Of a stretch of 64,000 nt of DNA, positions 35,911 to 45,688 are shown one piece after another; position 1 is the stretch's first letter, and the number at the start of each line of letters is the position of its first letter. The notes under the pieces are model-generated. The model did no database searches. It was not told where the DNA came from and worked only from the letters and a program-made list of their open reading frames with translations. The stretch is from Thermococcus gorgonarius. Its GTDB lineage: Archaea > Methanobacteriota_B > Thermococci > Thermococcales > Thermococcaceae. The DNA is taken from positions 930,001 through 994,000 of the forward strand of contig NZ_CP014855.1 in assembly GCF_002214385.1 (NCBI RefSeq), written 5' to 3'. The position numbers and the translations under genes were made by a program.

Positions 35911-36825
35911 TCAAAGGCTGGAAAAGAGCCTTATCAGGGCAAAAGCCAGAAGGCCAGCTCCTAGGGGAGCCGTTACCCAACCTCTCAGGATCCCCTCTAG
36001 GGCCTTTTTGTTAACCGGTTCTCCCTTGTAAACGCTCACCCCAGATATAGCCCCAACAATGGCCTGGCCCGAACTCACAGGTATTCCAAAGAAATTGGCC
36101 ATTGTAACTGCTAGTGAGGCGCCCATCTGGGCGGAAAAGCCCGAAGTTGGATCCAGTGGTGCCAGATCCTTACCGACGGTCATCATGACCTTATAGCTAA
36201 AAGTCAACGTCCCCAGTCCCAGGGAAAGAGCCAAAAAGACCCTGCTGGAAAACCCTCCGTCTATAAGGCCAATAACGTTGGCAAGCTCGTTCGTTCCGAG
36301 GTTGAAGGAGGCGTAAGCCGCCGCTGTAAACGCCAGCCACTTTTGCGTCAGTTCCAGCACTCCCAGATGCTTTATTCTGTTGAGAACTCTTTTGTAGGCG
36401 ATGTATATTGCAATTGAAAACGCCCCCGCCAGTACAGGTGATACAACCCAGGTCAGAGTTATTTTACCAGTTACTCCCCAGTTTACGGGGAGCCCTGACG
36501 CCAGGGAAGCCCCAACGAGGGCTCCTATTATGGCCTGGGTCGTTGATATGGGATTGCCCCACAGGCTGGCAAGGGTTACGGCAGAGGCGGCGCTGAAGAG
36601 AACGAGCCCAATCCTAGACCAGCCCATGCCACTGGCTAACCCGGCCACCGTGTTTGAAACGCTGGAACTGCCGATAAGGGCTCCTACGGTAACAAAGGCC
36701 CAGATCAGCAGGACTGCCCTTTTAAATCCGATTATTCCCGAACCAACGGCTGTTCCAACTGCCTTTGCACTGTCGTTGGCCCCTATCGCCCAGGCCATGA
36801 AGGCAGCTGTCAATAACACGAGCAT
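35911..36825 (-). CDS. PiT-family inorganic phosphate transporter
   Basis: The 304-residue membrane protein shows the duplicated PiT signature: IGANDSAKAVGTAVGSG near residue 14 and a second, weaker GTNELANVIGLIDGG near residue 178, plus GNPISTTQAIIGALVG and IPVSSGQAIVGAISG in matching positions. It would take up phosphate with H+ or Na+. At 304 residues it is at the short end of the family. ATG 36825 follows GTGAT, and an AT-rich TATATAG-like region lies about 45 bases upstream. Confidence 0.88.
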   Translation of the reverse strand: MLVLLTAAFMAWAIGANDSAKAVGTAVGSGIIGFKRAVLLIWAFVTVGALIGSSSVSNTVAGLASGMGWSRIGLVLFSAASAVTLASLWGNPISTTQAIIGALVGASLASGLPVNWGVTGKITLTWVVSPVLAGAFSIAIYIAYKRVLNRIKHLGVLELTQKWLAFTAAAYASFNLGTNELANVIGLIDGGFSSRVFLALSLGLGTLTFSYKVMMTVGKDLAPLDPTSGFSAQMGASLAVTMANFFGIPVSSGQAIVGAISGVSVYKGEPVNKKALEGILRGWVTAPLGAGLLAFALIRLFSSL

Positions 36826-37000
36826 AAGCTATCACTATAGTTCACTTGTCAATAAATAATCTATATAGTCTCAGTCCACATTGTTCAGCTCAAGTTTGTT
36901 TAAAAAGATTGCGGCCCCAACATTGGTTGAGTTCAGCACGAGTTGTTGAGCAATTAAAGAAGAAACAGAAACCGGCAAAATGAACAATAAAAGGACATAA

Positions 37001-38227
37001 TCATCTGCCCAGTTCCTTGTGGGCCTTGGCTAGGTGCTTCGCCGCTATCGCCGCGAGGAGCGAGAGTTCCCCAGCGAGGACCGCACCTGCGACTATCTCG
37101 GCGAATTTTTTGGCGTTTGTTCCAGGCGGGTCCCCTCCGCCGGCGACGCCCATAATGCTCAAAGCCTCCCTCTGCGTTGGGACTCTCGTTCCACCGCCCA
37201 CGGTTCCTATCTCAAGGCTCGGCATGGTTACGCTTATGTAGAGGTCCCCCTCTGGAGTAACTTCCGCCAAAGTTATACCGTGCGAGCCCTCGGTTATCTG
37301 GGCCTCGTCCTGGCCCGTAGCTAAGAAAATGGCCCCAACTATGTTGCCGAAGTGGGCGTTGAAGCCGTAGGAACCGGCCTGGGCCGAGCCGACGAGGTTT
37401 TTGCGATAGTTGACTTCGGCTATGAGCTCCGGCGTTGTCTTGAGCTTCCTCTCAACTATCTCCCTCGGTACTATCGCCTCGGCTATGACGGTCTTGCCCC
37501 TTCCAAGGATGAAGTTGGCTGCGTTCGGTTTCTTGTCCACGCAGAGGTTGCCCGAGAGGGCAAGGTACTTCACGTCCGGAAACTCTTCCTCTATGACCTT
37601 CATTATCTCCTCGCTCGCTATCGTCACCATGTTCATGCCCATTGCATCGCCCGTTTCGAATTCAAAGCGGAGGTAGAGGTTGTTGCCGACTATGAAGGGT
37701 TTAACGCCGCGGAGCTTTCCGTGCCTGGTAACCTTGCTTACCGCCTTCTCCTGGAGGTAGTCGAGGTTGTTCTTAACCCACTCCGCTACTTCCCTTGCCC
37801 TTCTTGCGTCTGGGCACTTGAGTAAAGGAGCGCGAGTCATTTTGTCATCTATGAGCGTCGTCTTAACCCCACCGGCTTCAGTTAAAGCGGAACAGCCGCG
37901 GTTTACACTGGCGACGAGCGCTCCTTCAGTTGTGGCAAGTGGGATGTAGAACTCTCCCTTCGCGTATTCACCATTAATTTTAAGCGGTCCGGCGACGCCC
38001 ATTGGTATCTGAACGACACCGATCATGTTTTCGATGTTCTTACCTATGAGCTGGTTTGGATCTAGGGAGTAGTGTCCGATGTTGTCAAGCTTCACCCCAA
38101 GCTTCTTCTCGAGGGCTTTTCTCCTTATTTCAGTGGCGAGCTTCTTGTCGCCGTTGGTGTACTTCTCAACCTGGTGCAGTTTTATTTCGCCATTTGCAAC
38201 TTTCTCAACAAGCTCTTCAAACTCCAT
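37001..38227 (-). CDS. hmgA: 3-Hydroxy-3-methylglutaryl-CoA reductase
   Basis: The 408-residue enzyme makes mevalonate from HMG-CoA, the committed step to archaeal isoprenoid lipids. Class I signatures are present: TTEGALVASVNRG with the catalytic glutamate (near residue 92), GDAMGMNMV with the NADPH-site region (near residue 190) and GTVGGGT near residue 336. The catalytic histidine is probably His395 or its neighbours in AAKHLAKAHKELGR. ATG 38227 follows GGGGGTG. It lies 20 bases after a MinD-like gene on the same strand and shares its transcript. Confidence 0.95.
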   Translation of the reverse strand: MEFEELVEKVANGEIKLHQVEKYTNGDKKLATEIRRKALEKKLGVKLDNIGHYSLDPNQLIGKNIENMIGVVQIPMGVAGPLKINGEYAKGEFYIPLATTEGALVASVNRGCSALTEAGGVKTTLIDDKMTRAPLLKCPDARRAREVAEWVKNNLDYLQEKAVSKVTRHGKLRGVKPFIVGNNLYLRFEFETGDAMGMNMVTIASEEIMKVIEEEFPDVKYLALSGNLCVDKKPNAANFILGRGKTVIAEAIVPREIVERKLKTTPELIAEVNYRKNLVGSAQAGSYGFNAHFGNIVGAIFLATGQDEAQITEGSHGITLAEVTPEGDLYISVTMPSLEIGTVGGGTRVPTQREALSIMGVAGGGDPPGTNAKKFAEIVAGAVLAGELSLLAAIAAKHLAKAHKELGR

Positions 38228-38247
38228 TACAACACCCCCAGAAGTGA

Positions 38248-38991
38248 TCATCCGAAGATCCAGCTTTCGAGAACTTCTCCGGCTTCGGCAAAAGCCAAAG
38301 CGGCGTCACTTTTCGGTTTGTACGCGAGAACTGGAATTCCGACGTTAATTGACTCTGGAACGGCCTCGTCAAAGGGAATCCAGCTCAAAACAGGAACCCC
38401 CAGCTCGTTTTCGATGATGTCGATTATCTTGTCGACAAAGTCAGCACTTTCCCTAACTTTGTTTAGTACCACACCGATTTTAAGGCCATACTCCTCGCCG
38501 AGGGCCTTTAGTTTGTTCACTTCGTTCTCAACCATGACTTCAAAGGAATATATCGGAGACCTCTCGATTTCAACCACTATTATCTGATAATCAGCAACCT
38601 CAAAAGTTGGAAGGGTATCAAACGGGACCCCTGTTGGAGAATCAACGAAGACAACACCGAACTTGTACTTTATTTCCTCAACAAGATCCCTGAGTCTTTG
38701 AGGAGAAATGCCAACTACATCCTTAAGGTTAGTACTCCCGGGCATTACGTAAACACCAGTTTCCTGGTGCCTGTATATAGCCCATTCCGGATTCAGACTT
38801 GGGTCTCTAAGAATTGAATGAACAGTGTACTTAACGTTGTCCATCCCAAAATGGAAGCCGAGATTGGGCAGATAGAGATCACCATCAATTGCCAGAACAC
38901 GATACTCCCTTTGAGCCAGGTATGTGCTTAGATTGGCGGTTGTGGTCGTCTTCCCTGCCCCGCCTCTCCCGGTCATGACTATTACTGCCAT
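38248..38991 (-). CDS. MinD/ParA-family P-loop ATPase
   Basis: The 247-residue protein has the deviant Walker A of the family, GRGGAGKTTT at residues 8-17 (Lys14), a DGDLYLPNLGF switch region near residue 39 and a VVFVDSPTG segment near residue 114. Such ATPases position proteins or load metal clusters. There is no clear amphipathic membrane-targeting helix at the C-terminus. ATG 38991 follows a GGAGGGGAG stretch; the frame extends to 39057 but lacks a good site there. It precedes hmgA in an apparent operon. Confidence 0.85.
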   Translation of the reverse strand: MAVIVMTGRGGAGKTTTTANLSTYLAQREYRVLAIDGDLYLPNLGFHFGMDNVKYTVHSILRDPSLNPEWAIYRHQETGVYVMPGSTNLKDVVGISPQRLRDLVEEIKYKFGVVFVDSPTGVPFDTLPTFEVADYQIIVVEIERSPIYSFEVMVENEVNKLKALGEEYGLKIGVVLNKVRESADFVDKIIDIIENELGVPVLSWIPFDEAVPESINVGIPVLAYKPKSDAALAFAEAGEVLESWIFG

Positions 38992-39114
38992 CTGCTCCCC
39001 TCCACCCCTTAGGTTTTTGAAATTCGTTTTTATTAACTTTTCCTCTGCCTTACCCAACTCAATGCAAAAACTGTCCGGGAACAGATAGAAAAAAGAGAAT
39101 AAAACTTAAAAAAT

Positions 39115-39339
39115 TCATCCAACAACCTCGGCAAAGGCAAAACGCTCTTTCACGTTCTTTATCTCAATCTCCACCTCGTCCCCAACGTTGGTTTTGGGAA
39201 CGAATATCACAAAGCCTTTAATCCTGGCGATGCCATCTCCTCCCCTGCCGAGGGATTCAATCCGAACCCTGTAGTGCTCCCCCCTCTTAACAGGGGGCTT
39301 CCTGCTTTGGAATCCACTCCTCTCCAACTTAGACACCAC
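39115..39339 (-). CDS. TRAM-domain RNA-binding protein
   Basis: The 74-residue protein is a single TRAM domain (KRGEHYRVRIESLGRGGDGIARIKGFVIFVP) preceded by a short basic stretch. Stand-alone archaeal TRAM proteins bind RNA and some act as RNA chaperones. It starts at GTG 39339 (GTG 39336 is also possible), after a GGGTG ribosome-binding site. A TTAAATA box lies about 33 bases upstream of the start. Confidence 0.88.
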   Translation of the reverse strand: MVSKLERSGFQSRKPPVKRGEHYRVRIESLGRGGDGIARIKGFVIFVPKTNVGDEVEIEIKNVKERFAFAEVVG

Positions 39340-39507
39340 CCAAGCGATGTCTCTTAAGATAGAGAAAGAAGGGTATTTAACGTCTATGTCAGACTAATGA
39401 ATGAGAAAAGGCAGAAATAGACGAAATTCAAACTTAATTTTAATTGAAAGTTCGAATCTCGATAAAATCTTAAGGGCGATGTCCAACAGAGTTCAACCGT
39501 AAAAAAG

Positions 39508-39514
39508 TTTATAT
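39508..39514 (+). promoter_or_regulatory. TATA box of tdh
   Basis: TTTATAT, preceded by an AAAAAAG run that could act as BRE, predicts transcription start near 39538, 16 bases before ATG 39554. The rest of the 214-base gap (39340-39553) is AT-rich and holds the promoter of the divergent TRAM gene. Confidence 0.55.
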
Positions 39515-39553
39515 CCACGACAAATCTATGCATCAGTGTAGGAGATGATAGCC

Positions 39554-40606
39554 ATGACCGAAAAGATGCAGGCCATTATGAAGACGAAGCCGGCTTACGG
39601 AGCCGAGCTCGTCGAGGTTGACGTTCCAAAGCCAGGTCCGGGCGAGGTTCTCATAAAGGTTCTCGCAACAAGCATCTGTGGAACCGACTTGCACATCTAC
39701 GAGTGGAACGAGTGGGCGCAGAGCAGAATCAAACCGCCCCAGATAATGGGCCATGAAGTGGCCGGGGAGGTCGTTGAAGTCGGTCCCGGCGTTGAAGACC
39801 TTCAGGAGGGCGACTACATCAGCGTTGAAACCCACATCGTCTGCGGCAAGTGCTACGCTTGCAAGCACAACCGCTACCACGTCTGCCAGAACACGAAGAT
39901 ATTCGGCGTTGACATGGATGGTGTTTTTGCCCACTATGCCATAGTTCCGGCCAAAAACGCCTGGAAGAACCCAAAGGACATGCCGCCGGAATACGCAACC
40001 CTTCAGGAACCCCTCGGAAACGCCGTTGATACAGTTTTAGCCGGCCCAATAGCGGGGAGGAGCACGCTCATCACCGGAGCGGGCCCGCTCGGACTCCTCG
40101 GAATAGCGGTTGCAAAAGCTTCGGGAGCTTACCCCGTCATCGTGAGCGAGCCGAGCGACTTCAGGAGGAAGCTGGCCAAGAAGGTCGGCGCCGACTACGT
40201 CATCAACCCCTTCGAGGAGGACCCCGTTGAGGTGGTCATGAGCATAACCGATGGTGCAGGCGTTGAGGTCTTCCTCGAGTTCAGTGGCGCTCCCAAAGCC
40301 CTTGAACAGGGCCTCAAGGCAGTAACTTCTGGCGGAAGGGTCTCCCTGCTCGGCCTCTTCCCGAGGGAAGTGACGATAGACTTCAACAACCTCATCATCT
40401 TCAAGGCCCTTGAAGTCCACGGCATCACCGGAAGGCACCTCTGGGAGACCTGGTATACTGTCTCAAGCCTCATACAGAGCGGAAAGCTCAACCTCGACCC
40501 GATAATCACCCACAAGTACAAGGGCTTCGACAAGTTTGAGGAAGCCTTCGAGCTCATGCGCGCTGGCAAGACCGGAAAGGTCGTCTTCTTCCCGCACAAG
40601 GGTTGA
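39554..40606 (+). CDS. tdh: L-threonine 3-dehydrogenase
   Basis: The 350-residue zinc enzyme oxidises threonine to 2-amino-3-ketobutyrate with NAD+. The N-terminus [16 protein letters not shown], the catalytic zinc region ([24 protein letters not shown]), the structural zinc cysteines ([15 protein letters not shown]) and the Rossmann [11 protein letters not shown] are all as in Thermococcus and Pyrococcus Tdh. ATG 39554 follows GGAGATG. An upstream ATG at 39545 is less likely. Confidence 0.97.
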   Translation: MTEKMQAIMKTKPAYGAELVEVDVPKPGPGEVLIKVLATSICGTDLHIYEWNEWAQSRIKPPQIMGHEVAGEVVEVGPGVEDLQEGDYISVETHIVCGKCYACKHNRYHVCQNTKIFGVDMDGVFAHYAIVPAKNAWKNPKDMPPEYATLQEPLGNAVDTVLAGPIAGRSTLITGAGPLGLLGIAVAKASGAYPVIVSEPSDFRRKLAKKVGADYVINPFEEDPVEVVMSITDGAGVEVFLEFSGAPKALEQGLKAVTSGGRVSLLGLFPREVTIDFNNLIIFKALEVHGITGRHLWETWYTVSSLIQSGKLNLDPIITHKYKGFDKFEEAFELMRAGKTGKVVFFPHKG

Positions 40607-40668
40607 AGTCTTCCTTTACCTCGCAACCTTTTTTAGCATGAAGAACGAATAAGCTAAGCGGTGAGAAC

Positions 40669-40890
40669 ATGGCAGAGAGCATTCACGTGCTCATCAGTCG
40701 CATCGAGAGGATAGAGAAAGAACTCGAAGACCTAAAACAAGAGCTCCTCAAACTCAAGGCGGAAAAAGAGGAAGCCGAAATTATTCCAGAAGAAGAGTAT
40801 CAGGAACTGAAACGAAAAGCCGAACACCTCAAAAACAACCCCTCGGAAGGACTAACCGCAGATGAGGCCATTCGAGAACTCATGGGTTAG
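40669..40890 (+). CDS. relB: RelB-type antitoxin
   Basis: The 73-residue protein is a long charged coiled-coil (residues 5-35) and an acidic C-terminal part, like archaeal aRelB, which wraps around the toxin. GGTGAGAAC precedes ATG 40669. The stop is followed nine bases later by the toxin start. A CTTTTTTAGC box about 38 bases upstream could be the promoter. Small antitoxins diverge fast, so the call rests mainly on its size, shape and the RelE gene downstream. Confidence 0.72.
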   Translation: MAESIHVLISRIERIEKELEDLKQELLKLKAEKEEAEIIPEEEYQELKRKAEHLKNNPSEGLTADEAIRELMG

Positions 40891-40899
40891 GTGGGGAGA

Positions 40900-41180
40900 T
40901 TGTACACGGTCATCGTGGACAAGAGAGTCATCAAGAAGGCCAAGAAATATCTCAAGCCAGCCCAGCGACAAAAACTGGCCGAGTTCATTGAGACCCTTAA
41001 AACAAATCCCTATCCAAAGCCCCCATACGACTTGAAACCTGTAAGAGGGGAGAGAACGGAACAAACCAACACCTATCGCCTTAGAATTGGCGACTACAGG
41101 CTTTTCTATACCGTGTACTGGGACGAAAAAATTATCATCGTAACGACCTGAAACCACGGGAAACCGCGTACAAGAGGTAA
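40900..41180 (+). pseudogene. relE: RelE-type toxin with C-terminal frameshift
   Basis: The frame starting at TTG 40900 (or GTG 40891) encodes an aRelE-like toxin: KKYLKPAQRQKLAEFIETL, then RLRIGDYRLFYTVYWDEKIIIV. It stops early at 41149-41151. From 41148 the +1 frame reads [10 protein letters not shown] and then stops at 41178-41180, which matches the conserved C-terminal tail of archaeal RelE (KLKPRGRAYK in P. horikoshii). A single base is therefore missing near 41146-41148. The tail holds an arginine known to be needed for toxicity, so the toxin is probably inactive, unless this is a sequencing error or the ribosome shifts frame. Confidence 0.8.
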
Positions 41181-41268
41181 AACAACACCTCCCATAGAAT
41201 TTCACGAAAGACTTAATCACCGCAATTCTCTTAAGCTCCCTTACCCACCCACACCGGGAGGTGGCACT

Positions 41269-42771
41269 ATGGAGCTTAGCTATCAGGAAAAACTCACGCT
41301 CATAAAACTTGGAGAGCTCAAGAAGGCTAAATTCGAGGAGCTGGTGGAGAAGACGGGCCTCGACCAGGTCGCCGTTATGCGCTCCGTCCTAGGTCTGCAG
41401 GCTAAGGGTCTGGCAAAGCTCCACGAGAGGAGCGAGAAGGTCGTTAGACTCACCGAGACCGGGAAGGAATACGCCAGAATCGGTCTTCCCGAGTGGAGAG
41501 CCCTGAAGGTTCTGAAGGAGAAGAAAAAGGTTACGCTCGACGACCTTTCGGAGGTTCTCAGCGAGGACGAACTCAAGCCCATCGTTGGCCTTCTCCGGAA
41601 GGAAGGCTGGGCAAACGTGAGGAAGGAAGAAGGAAAGTTAATCCTTGAGATTACTGAGAAAGGCCTTAACGCCGAGGAGAGGCCCATTGATAAAGCACTA
41701 AAACTTCTGGCCGAGAGGGGAAGCGTCCCAGTGAGGGATATTGAAAAGCTTATCCCGGCCAAAGAACTCAAGAGAAGGAAGATAGCCGAGGAAGAAACCG
41801 TCACCGAGAGGGAAGTTAAGATAACCCCCTCTGGAGAGGAGCTGGTAAGGAAGGGCATCGAGCTGAAGAGGGAAGTTTCCGTTCTAACGCCCGAGCTCAT
41901 AAAGTCGGGAAAATGGCGCGAGGTCGAGTTCAGGCGCTTTGACATCAAGACCCCCGTGAGGAGGATCTACCCGGGTAAGAAGCAGCCTTACCGCGCTTTC
42001 CTCGACAAGATAAGGAGAAGGCTCATCGAGATGGGCTTCATCGAGATGACCGTCGAGAGCCTCATAGAGACCCAGTTCTGGAACTTCGACGCGCTCTTCC
42101 AGCCCCAGAACCACCCGGCTCGTGAGTGGACCGACACCTACCAGCTCAAGTACCCGAAGAGCGGCTACTTGCCAGAGAAAGAGCTAGTCGAGAGGGTCAA
42201 AGAAGCACATGAGAGGGGTTTAGCTGGCTCGCGCGGCTGGGGCTACGTCTGGTCGCCGGAGAGGGCGATGCTCCTGATGCCCCGTGCCCATGGAACAGCC
42301 CTCAGCGGGAGACAGCTGGCTAAAGGCGTCGAGATACCGGGCAAGTACTTCACGATTCAGCGCGTCTTCCGTCCAGACGTCCTCGACAGGACACACCTCA
42401 TCGAGTTCAACCAGGTGGACGGCTTCGTTGTCGGTGAAGACCTAAACTTCAGGCACCTCCTTGGGATCCTCAAGCGCTTCGCCGTTGAGATAGCTGGAGC
42501 AAAGAAGGTCAAGTTCCTGCCTGATTACTACCCGTTCACTGAGCCGAGTGTCCAGATGAGCGCCTACCACCCAGAGCTCGGATGGGTCGAGTTCGGCGGA
42601 GCTGGAATATTCCGCGAGGAGATGACAAAGGCCCTTGGAATAGACGCACCGGTTATAGCTTGGGGAATAGGAATCGACAGATTAGCCATGTTCAAGCTCG
42701 GAATAGACGACATCCGCTACCTCTTCAGCTACGACCTACGCTGGTTGAGGGAAGCGAAGCTGGTCTGGTGA
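41269..42771 (+). CDS. pheS: Phenylalanyl-tRNA synthetase alpha subunit
   Basis: The 500-residue class II catalytic subunit has the N-terminal winged-helix repeats of archaeal/eukaryotic type (residues 1-200), and the catalytic core after about residue 215 with motif 2 ([21 protein letters not shown]) and motif 3 ([20 protein letters not shown]). GGGAGGTG precedes ATG 41269. It forms an alpha2-beta2 enzyme with PheT, encoded ten bases downstream. Confidence 0.97.
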   Translation: MELSYQEKLTLIKLGELKKAKFEELVEKTGLDQVAVMRSVLGLQAKGLAKLHERSEKVVRLTETGKEYARIGLPEWRALKVLKEKKKVTLDDLSEVLSEDELKPIVGLLRKEGWANVRKEEGKLILEITEKGLNAEERPIDKALKLLAERGSVPVRDIEKLIPAKELKRRKIAEEETVTEREVKITPSGEELVRKGIELKREVSVLTPELIKSGKWREVEFRRFDIKTPVRRIYPGKKQPYRAFLDKIRRRLIEMGFIEMTVESLIETQFWNFDALFQPQNHPAREWTDTYQLKYPKSGYLPEKELVERVKEAHERGLAGSRGWGYVWSPERAMLLMPRAHGTALSGRQLAKGVEIPGKYFTIQRVFRPDVLDRTHLIEFNQVDGFVVGEDLNFRHLLGILKRFAVEIAGAKKVKFLPDYYPFTEPSVQMSAYHPELGWVEFGGAGIFREEMTKALGIDAPVIAWGIGIDRLAMFKLGIDDIRYLFSYDLRWLREAKLVW

Positions 42772-42780
42772 GGTGATACC

Positions 42781-44487
42781 ATGCCGAAGTTCGACGTTTC
42801 AAAGTCTGACCTTGAGAGGCTCATCGGGAAGAGCTTCACCGTCGAGGAGTGGGAGGACCTCTTCCTCTATGCGAAATGTGAGCTCGACGACGTCTGGGAG
42901 GAGAACGGTGAAATCTACTTCAAGGCAGATTCCAAGGACACAAACAGGCCCGACCTCTGGAGCGCCGAGGGGATAGCAAGGCAGATTAAGTGGGCGCTTG
43001 GAATGGGGAGGGGCCTGCCGAAGTACGAAGTTGAGAAAAGCGACGTTGTGGTTTACGTTGACGAGAAGCTGAAGGACATCCGTCCCTACGGTGTCTACGC
43101 CATAGTTGAGGGCCTTCACCTCGATGAAGAGGCTCTCAAGCAGATGATAAACCTCCAGGAGAAAGTGGCCTTAACCTTTGGAAGGCGCAGAAGGGAAGTG
43201 GCCATTGGTATCTTCGACTTCGACAAGGTTAAACCGCCGATCTACTACCGCGCCGCCGAGAAGACTGAGAAGTTCGTCCCCCTCGGCTTCACCGAGGAGC
43301 TAACGCTCGAGGAAATCCTCGAAAAGCATGAAAAAGGGAAAGAATACGGGCACCTGATAAAGGACAAGCCCTATTACCCGCTCCTCGTCGACAGCGAGGG
43401 TAAGGTCCTCTCGATGCCACCGATCATAAACTCAGAGATAACTGGACGAGTAACGACCGAGACGAGGAACGTCTTCGTTGACGTGACCGGCTGGGACTTG
43501 AGAAAGATTATGCTGGCCCTCAACGTCGTCGTTACAGCCCTAGCCGAGCGCGGTGGGAAGATAAAGAGCGTCAAGGTGGTTTATCCTGACTTTGAAATCG
43601 AGACGCCAGACCTAACTCCAAAGCCCTTTGAAGTCGAGCTGAATTACATAAGGAAACTGGCCGGCCTTGAGCTGAGCGACGAAGAAATCAAAGACCTCCT
43701 CGAGAGGATGATGTACGAGGTTGAGCTCGAAGGTGGAAAGGCAAAGCTCCTCTATCCGGCCTTCCGCGACGACATAATGCACGCAAGGGACGTTCTGGAG
43801 GACGTTCTCATAGCCTACGGCTACAACGAGATTGAGCCGGAGGAGCCGAAGATTGCCGTCCAGGGCAGGGGCGACAAGTTCGTTGAGTTCGAAGATGCCG
43901 TGAGGGAACTCATGGTCGGCTTTGGTTTGCAGGAGGTAATGACCTTCAACCTCACCAACAAGGAGGCCCAGTATGATAAAATGAATCTCAAATACGGCAA
44001 CGATTACTTCAACCATCCCCCCGCTGAGCTCGTCGAGATAGCGAACCCGATAAGCCCCAAGTGGTCAGCCCTTAGGAACTGGTTGCTTCCGAGTCTGCTC
44101 GACTTCCTGAGCCAGAACACCCACGAGGAGTATCCGCAGAGGATCTTTGAAGTGGGCAAGGCTACACTGATAGATGAGAGCAGGGAGACCAAAACGGTAA
44201 GCGAGAGCAAATTAGCGGTTGCTCTGGCACATCCGCGCGTCACCTTCACCGAGGCCAAGGAGATACTTGACTCGGTAATGAGACATCTCGGCTTTGAGTA
44301 CGAGCTGGAAGAAGTCGAACATCCGAGCTTCATCCCGGGCAGGGCTGGGAAAATAGTCGTTGGAGGGAAAGCGATAGGAGTTATAGGGGAGATACATCCT
44401 GCGGTGCTGGAAAACTGGGGTCTAGAGATGCCCGTCGCGGGCTTTGAGCTCTTCCTTAGGCCCCTCTATACAGAGCCCTACCTATGA
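42781..44487 (+). CDS. pheT: Phenylalanyl-tRNA synthetase beta subunit
   Basis: The 568-residue protein has the archaeal PheT layout: N-terminal segment (MPKFDVSKSDLERLIG), a B3/4 editing domain around residues 100-210, the B5 domain (KPFEVELNYIRKLAGLELSDEEI, near residue 281) and a C-terminal class II-like core. It clears mischarged Tyr-tRNA-Phe and supports the alpha subunit. GGTGATACC precedes the start. The gene ends at a CCTCCCCC-to-T-rich stretch. Confidence 0.97.
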   Translation: MPKFDVSKSDLERLIGKSFTVEEWEDLFLYAKCELDDVWEENGEIYFKADSKDTNRPDLWSAEGIARQIKWALGMGRGLPKYEVEKSDVVVYVDEKLKDIRPYGVYAIVEGLHLDEEALKQMINLQEKVALTFGRRRREVAIGIFDFDKVKPPIYYRAAEKTEKFVPLGFTEELTLEEILEKHEKGKEYGHLIKDKPYYPLLVDSEGKVLSMPPIINSEITGRVTTETRNVFVDVTGWDLRKIMLALNVVVTALAERGGKIKSVKVVYPDFEIETPDLTPKPFEVELNYIRKLAGLELSDEEIKDLLERMMYEVELEGGKAKLLYPAFRDDIMHARDVLEDVLIAYGYNEIEPEEPKIAVQGRGDKFVEFEDAVRELMVGFGLQEVMTFNLTNKEAQYDKMNLKYGNDYFNHPPAELVEIANPISPKWSALRNWLLPSLLDFLSQNTHEEYPQRIFEVGKATLIDESRETKTVSESKLAVALAHPRVTFTEAKEILDSVMRHLGFEYELEEVEHPSFIPGRAGKIVVGGKAIGVIGEIHPAVLENWGLEMPVAGFELFLRPLYTEPYL

Positions 44488-44504
44488 GCCCTCCCCCAGA
44501 TTTT

Positions 44505-44515
44505 TCTTTACTATT
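44505..44515 (+). terminator. T-rich end after pheST
   Basis: A TTTTTCTTTACT tract follows the pheT stop by about 20 bases. No hairpin precedes it. The remainder of the 207-base gap up to thyX contains no gene I can support. Confidence 0.4.
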
Positions 44516-44694
44516 GTATACATCAACTCGAAATTTGTCAAGTTTACCAAGAGTTCTACATCGAGTGTCTCAACCATAGCTGATCACTGTATCAAGTTTG
44601 AGAGAGGAGTTTATCAATCTTCTGCTGGAAATGCTGAACAAGTGTCAAATAAGACAGAAAACTTCAGAAAATTTTGATGATGTGACAAAAATCG

Positions 44695-45444
44695 TCAACC
44701 TTTTTTTGCTGTGGAAATCAGCATCTTCCACTTCTCCCTCGTCCTCTTCCAGCAGCCAGGCGGCATGAGCTCGCCCTCCGGACAGTAACCGATTTGGATA
44801 CACCGCGGTCCCAGCTTCGCCCACTTTATAATCGGCCTCAGCTCCTCGTTCTTCGCTATCTCCTCCAGCATCTTCCAAGCGACTTCCCTTATCTCCCACT
44901 GGGCCCTCTCGCAGGCTCTTAAACCGAGGAAGTGCTTGAGCTCGCGGAGGTTCATCGTGACGACAATCTTCGTTCTTACTGCTTGAGGCAGGATGAAGCG
45001 GGCGTCCTCCTGGTGAACACCGGCCTTATAACTCTCCTCGTAGAGCTCGATGGAGTTTTTCAGGAATTCCTTCCACTTTTGGTAGAGCTCGGGCTTTTCC
45101 TTAACGCTCTCAGGGATTACAAAGGTCTCTTCCACATCATTTGGGTTTAATTTGATATAGCGCTGTGACTGCTGGGTATAGCTCGCAAGCCTGTGGCGGA
45201 CTAGTTGATGACTACAAACACGAGAACAGCCCTCAATTGCAAAGGTTAGCGTCGCGTGCTCAAGAATTGACTCATGGCCGTAGCCAAGAACCCTTGGCAG
45301 GTGCATCTCGACGTCATTCGTGGTCATCCGCTCAAAGGCCTCTGTTTCCCAGCTCTCCCAGTAGCTTATCAGGGCTGACCATGTGACAGTTTCGAGCGGT
45401 TTTTTTGTATAGTTGACAAGAGTCACGCGGATTTTATCGTTCAT
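44695..45444 (-). CDS. thyX: Flavin-dependent thymidylate synthase
   Basis: The 249-residue enzyme makes dTMP from dUMP with methylene-tetrahydrofolate-type cofactor, FAD and NADPH. The ThyX motif RHRxxSxxxxSQR is intact at residues 83-95. HESILEHATLTFAIEG before it and LREL-x-HFLGLR near residue 172 are typical. ATG 45444 follows GAGGTGA. The GTG at 45453 is less likely. The last 15 residues after the CIQIGYCPEG stretch are basic. Confidence 0.96.
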   Translation of the reverse strand: MNDKIRVTLVNYTKKPLETVTWSALISYWESWETEAFERMTTNDVEMHLPRVLGYGHESILEHATLTFAIEGCSRVCSHQLVRHRLASYTQQSQRYIKLNPNDVEETFVIPESVKEKPELYQKWKEFLKNSIELYEESYKAGVHQEDARFILPQAVRTKIVVTMNLRELKHFLGLRACERAQWEIREVAWKMLEEIAKNEELRPIIKWAKLGPRCIQIGYCPEGELMPPGCWKRTREKWKMLISTAKKG

Positions 45445-45650
45445 ATTTTTCACCTCATCTCAAGGGGCCCCTCCCCCTTATTATGATTTCCGCTTCCATT
45501 TTTGAACCGCTGGCAGGAGTATCCGTACAATCGGATCTGATGTGCAAAACCATCACCTAAAACTTGCCGTACTGCCCTTACGTTTGGAAACATTATCGAA
45601 CCTTTGACTTAAAACTCTCCAGTGCCAAGGTTATTTTGCCGACGAAAGGG

Positions 45651-45659
45651 TTATTAAAT
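45651..45659 (+). promoter_or_regulatory. TATA box of argF
   Basis: TTATTAAAT predicts transcript start near 45681, eight bases before ATG 45689. The 244-base gap to thyX also contains a GGGGCCCC palindrome (near 45466-45473) in the thyX leader. No gene is visible there. Confidence 0.5.
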
Positions 45660-45688
45660 TCAGAAGACAGCTTTAGACGGTGATGCAC

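Noticed and set aside
39418-39455. AT-rich partly symmetric stretch upstream of tdh
   Set aside because: The arms match imperfectly and such symmetry is common by chance in AT-rich DNA.
44488-44694. Possible small gene or RNA in the gap after pheT
   Set aside because: No start with ribosome-binding site, no tRNA-like fold and no C/D-box pair (TGATGA followed by CTGA at proper spacing) was found.
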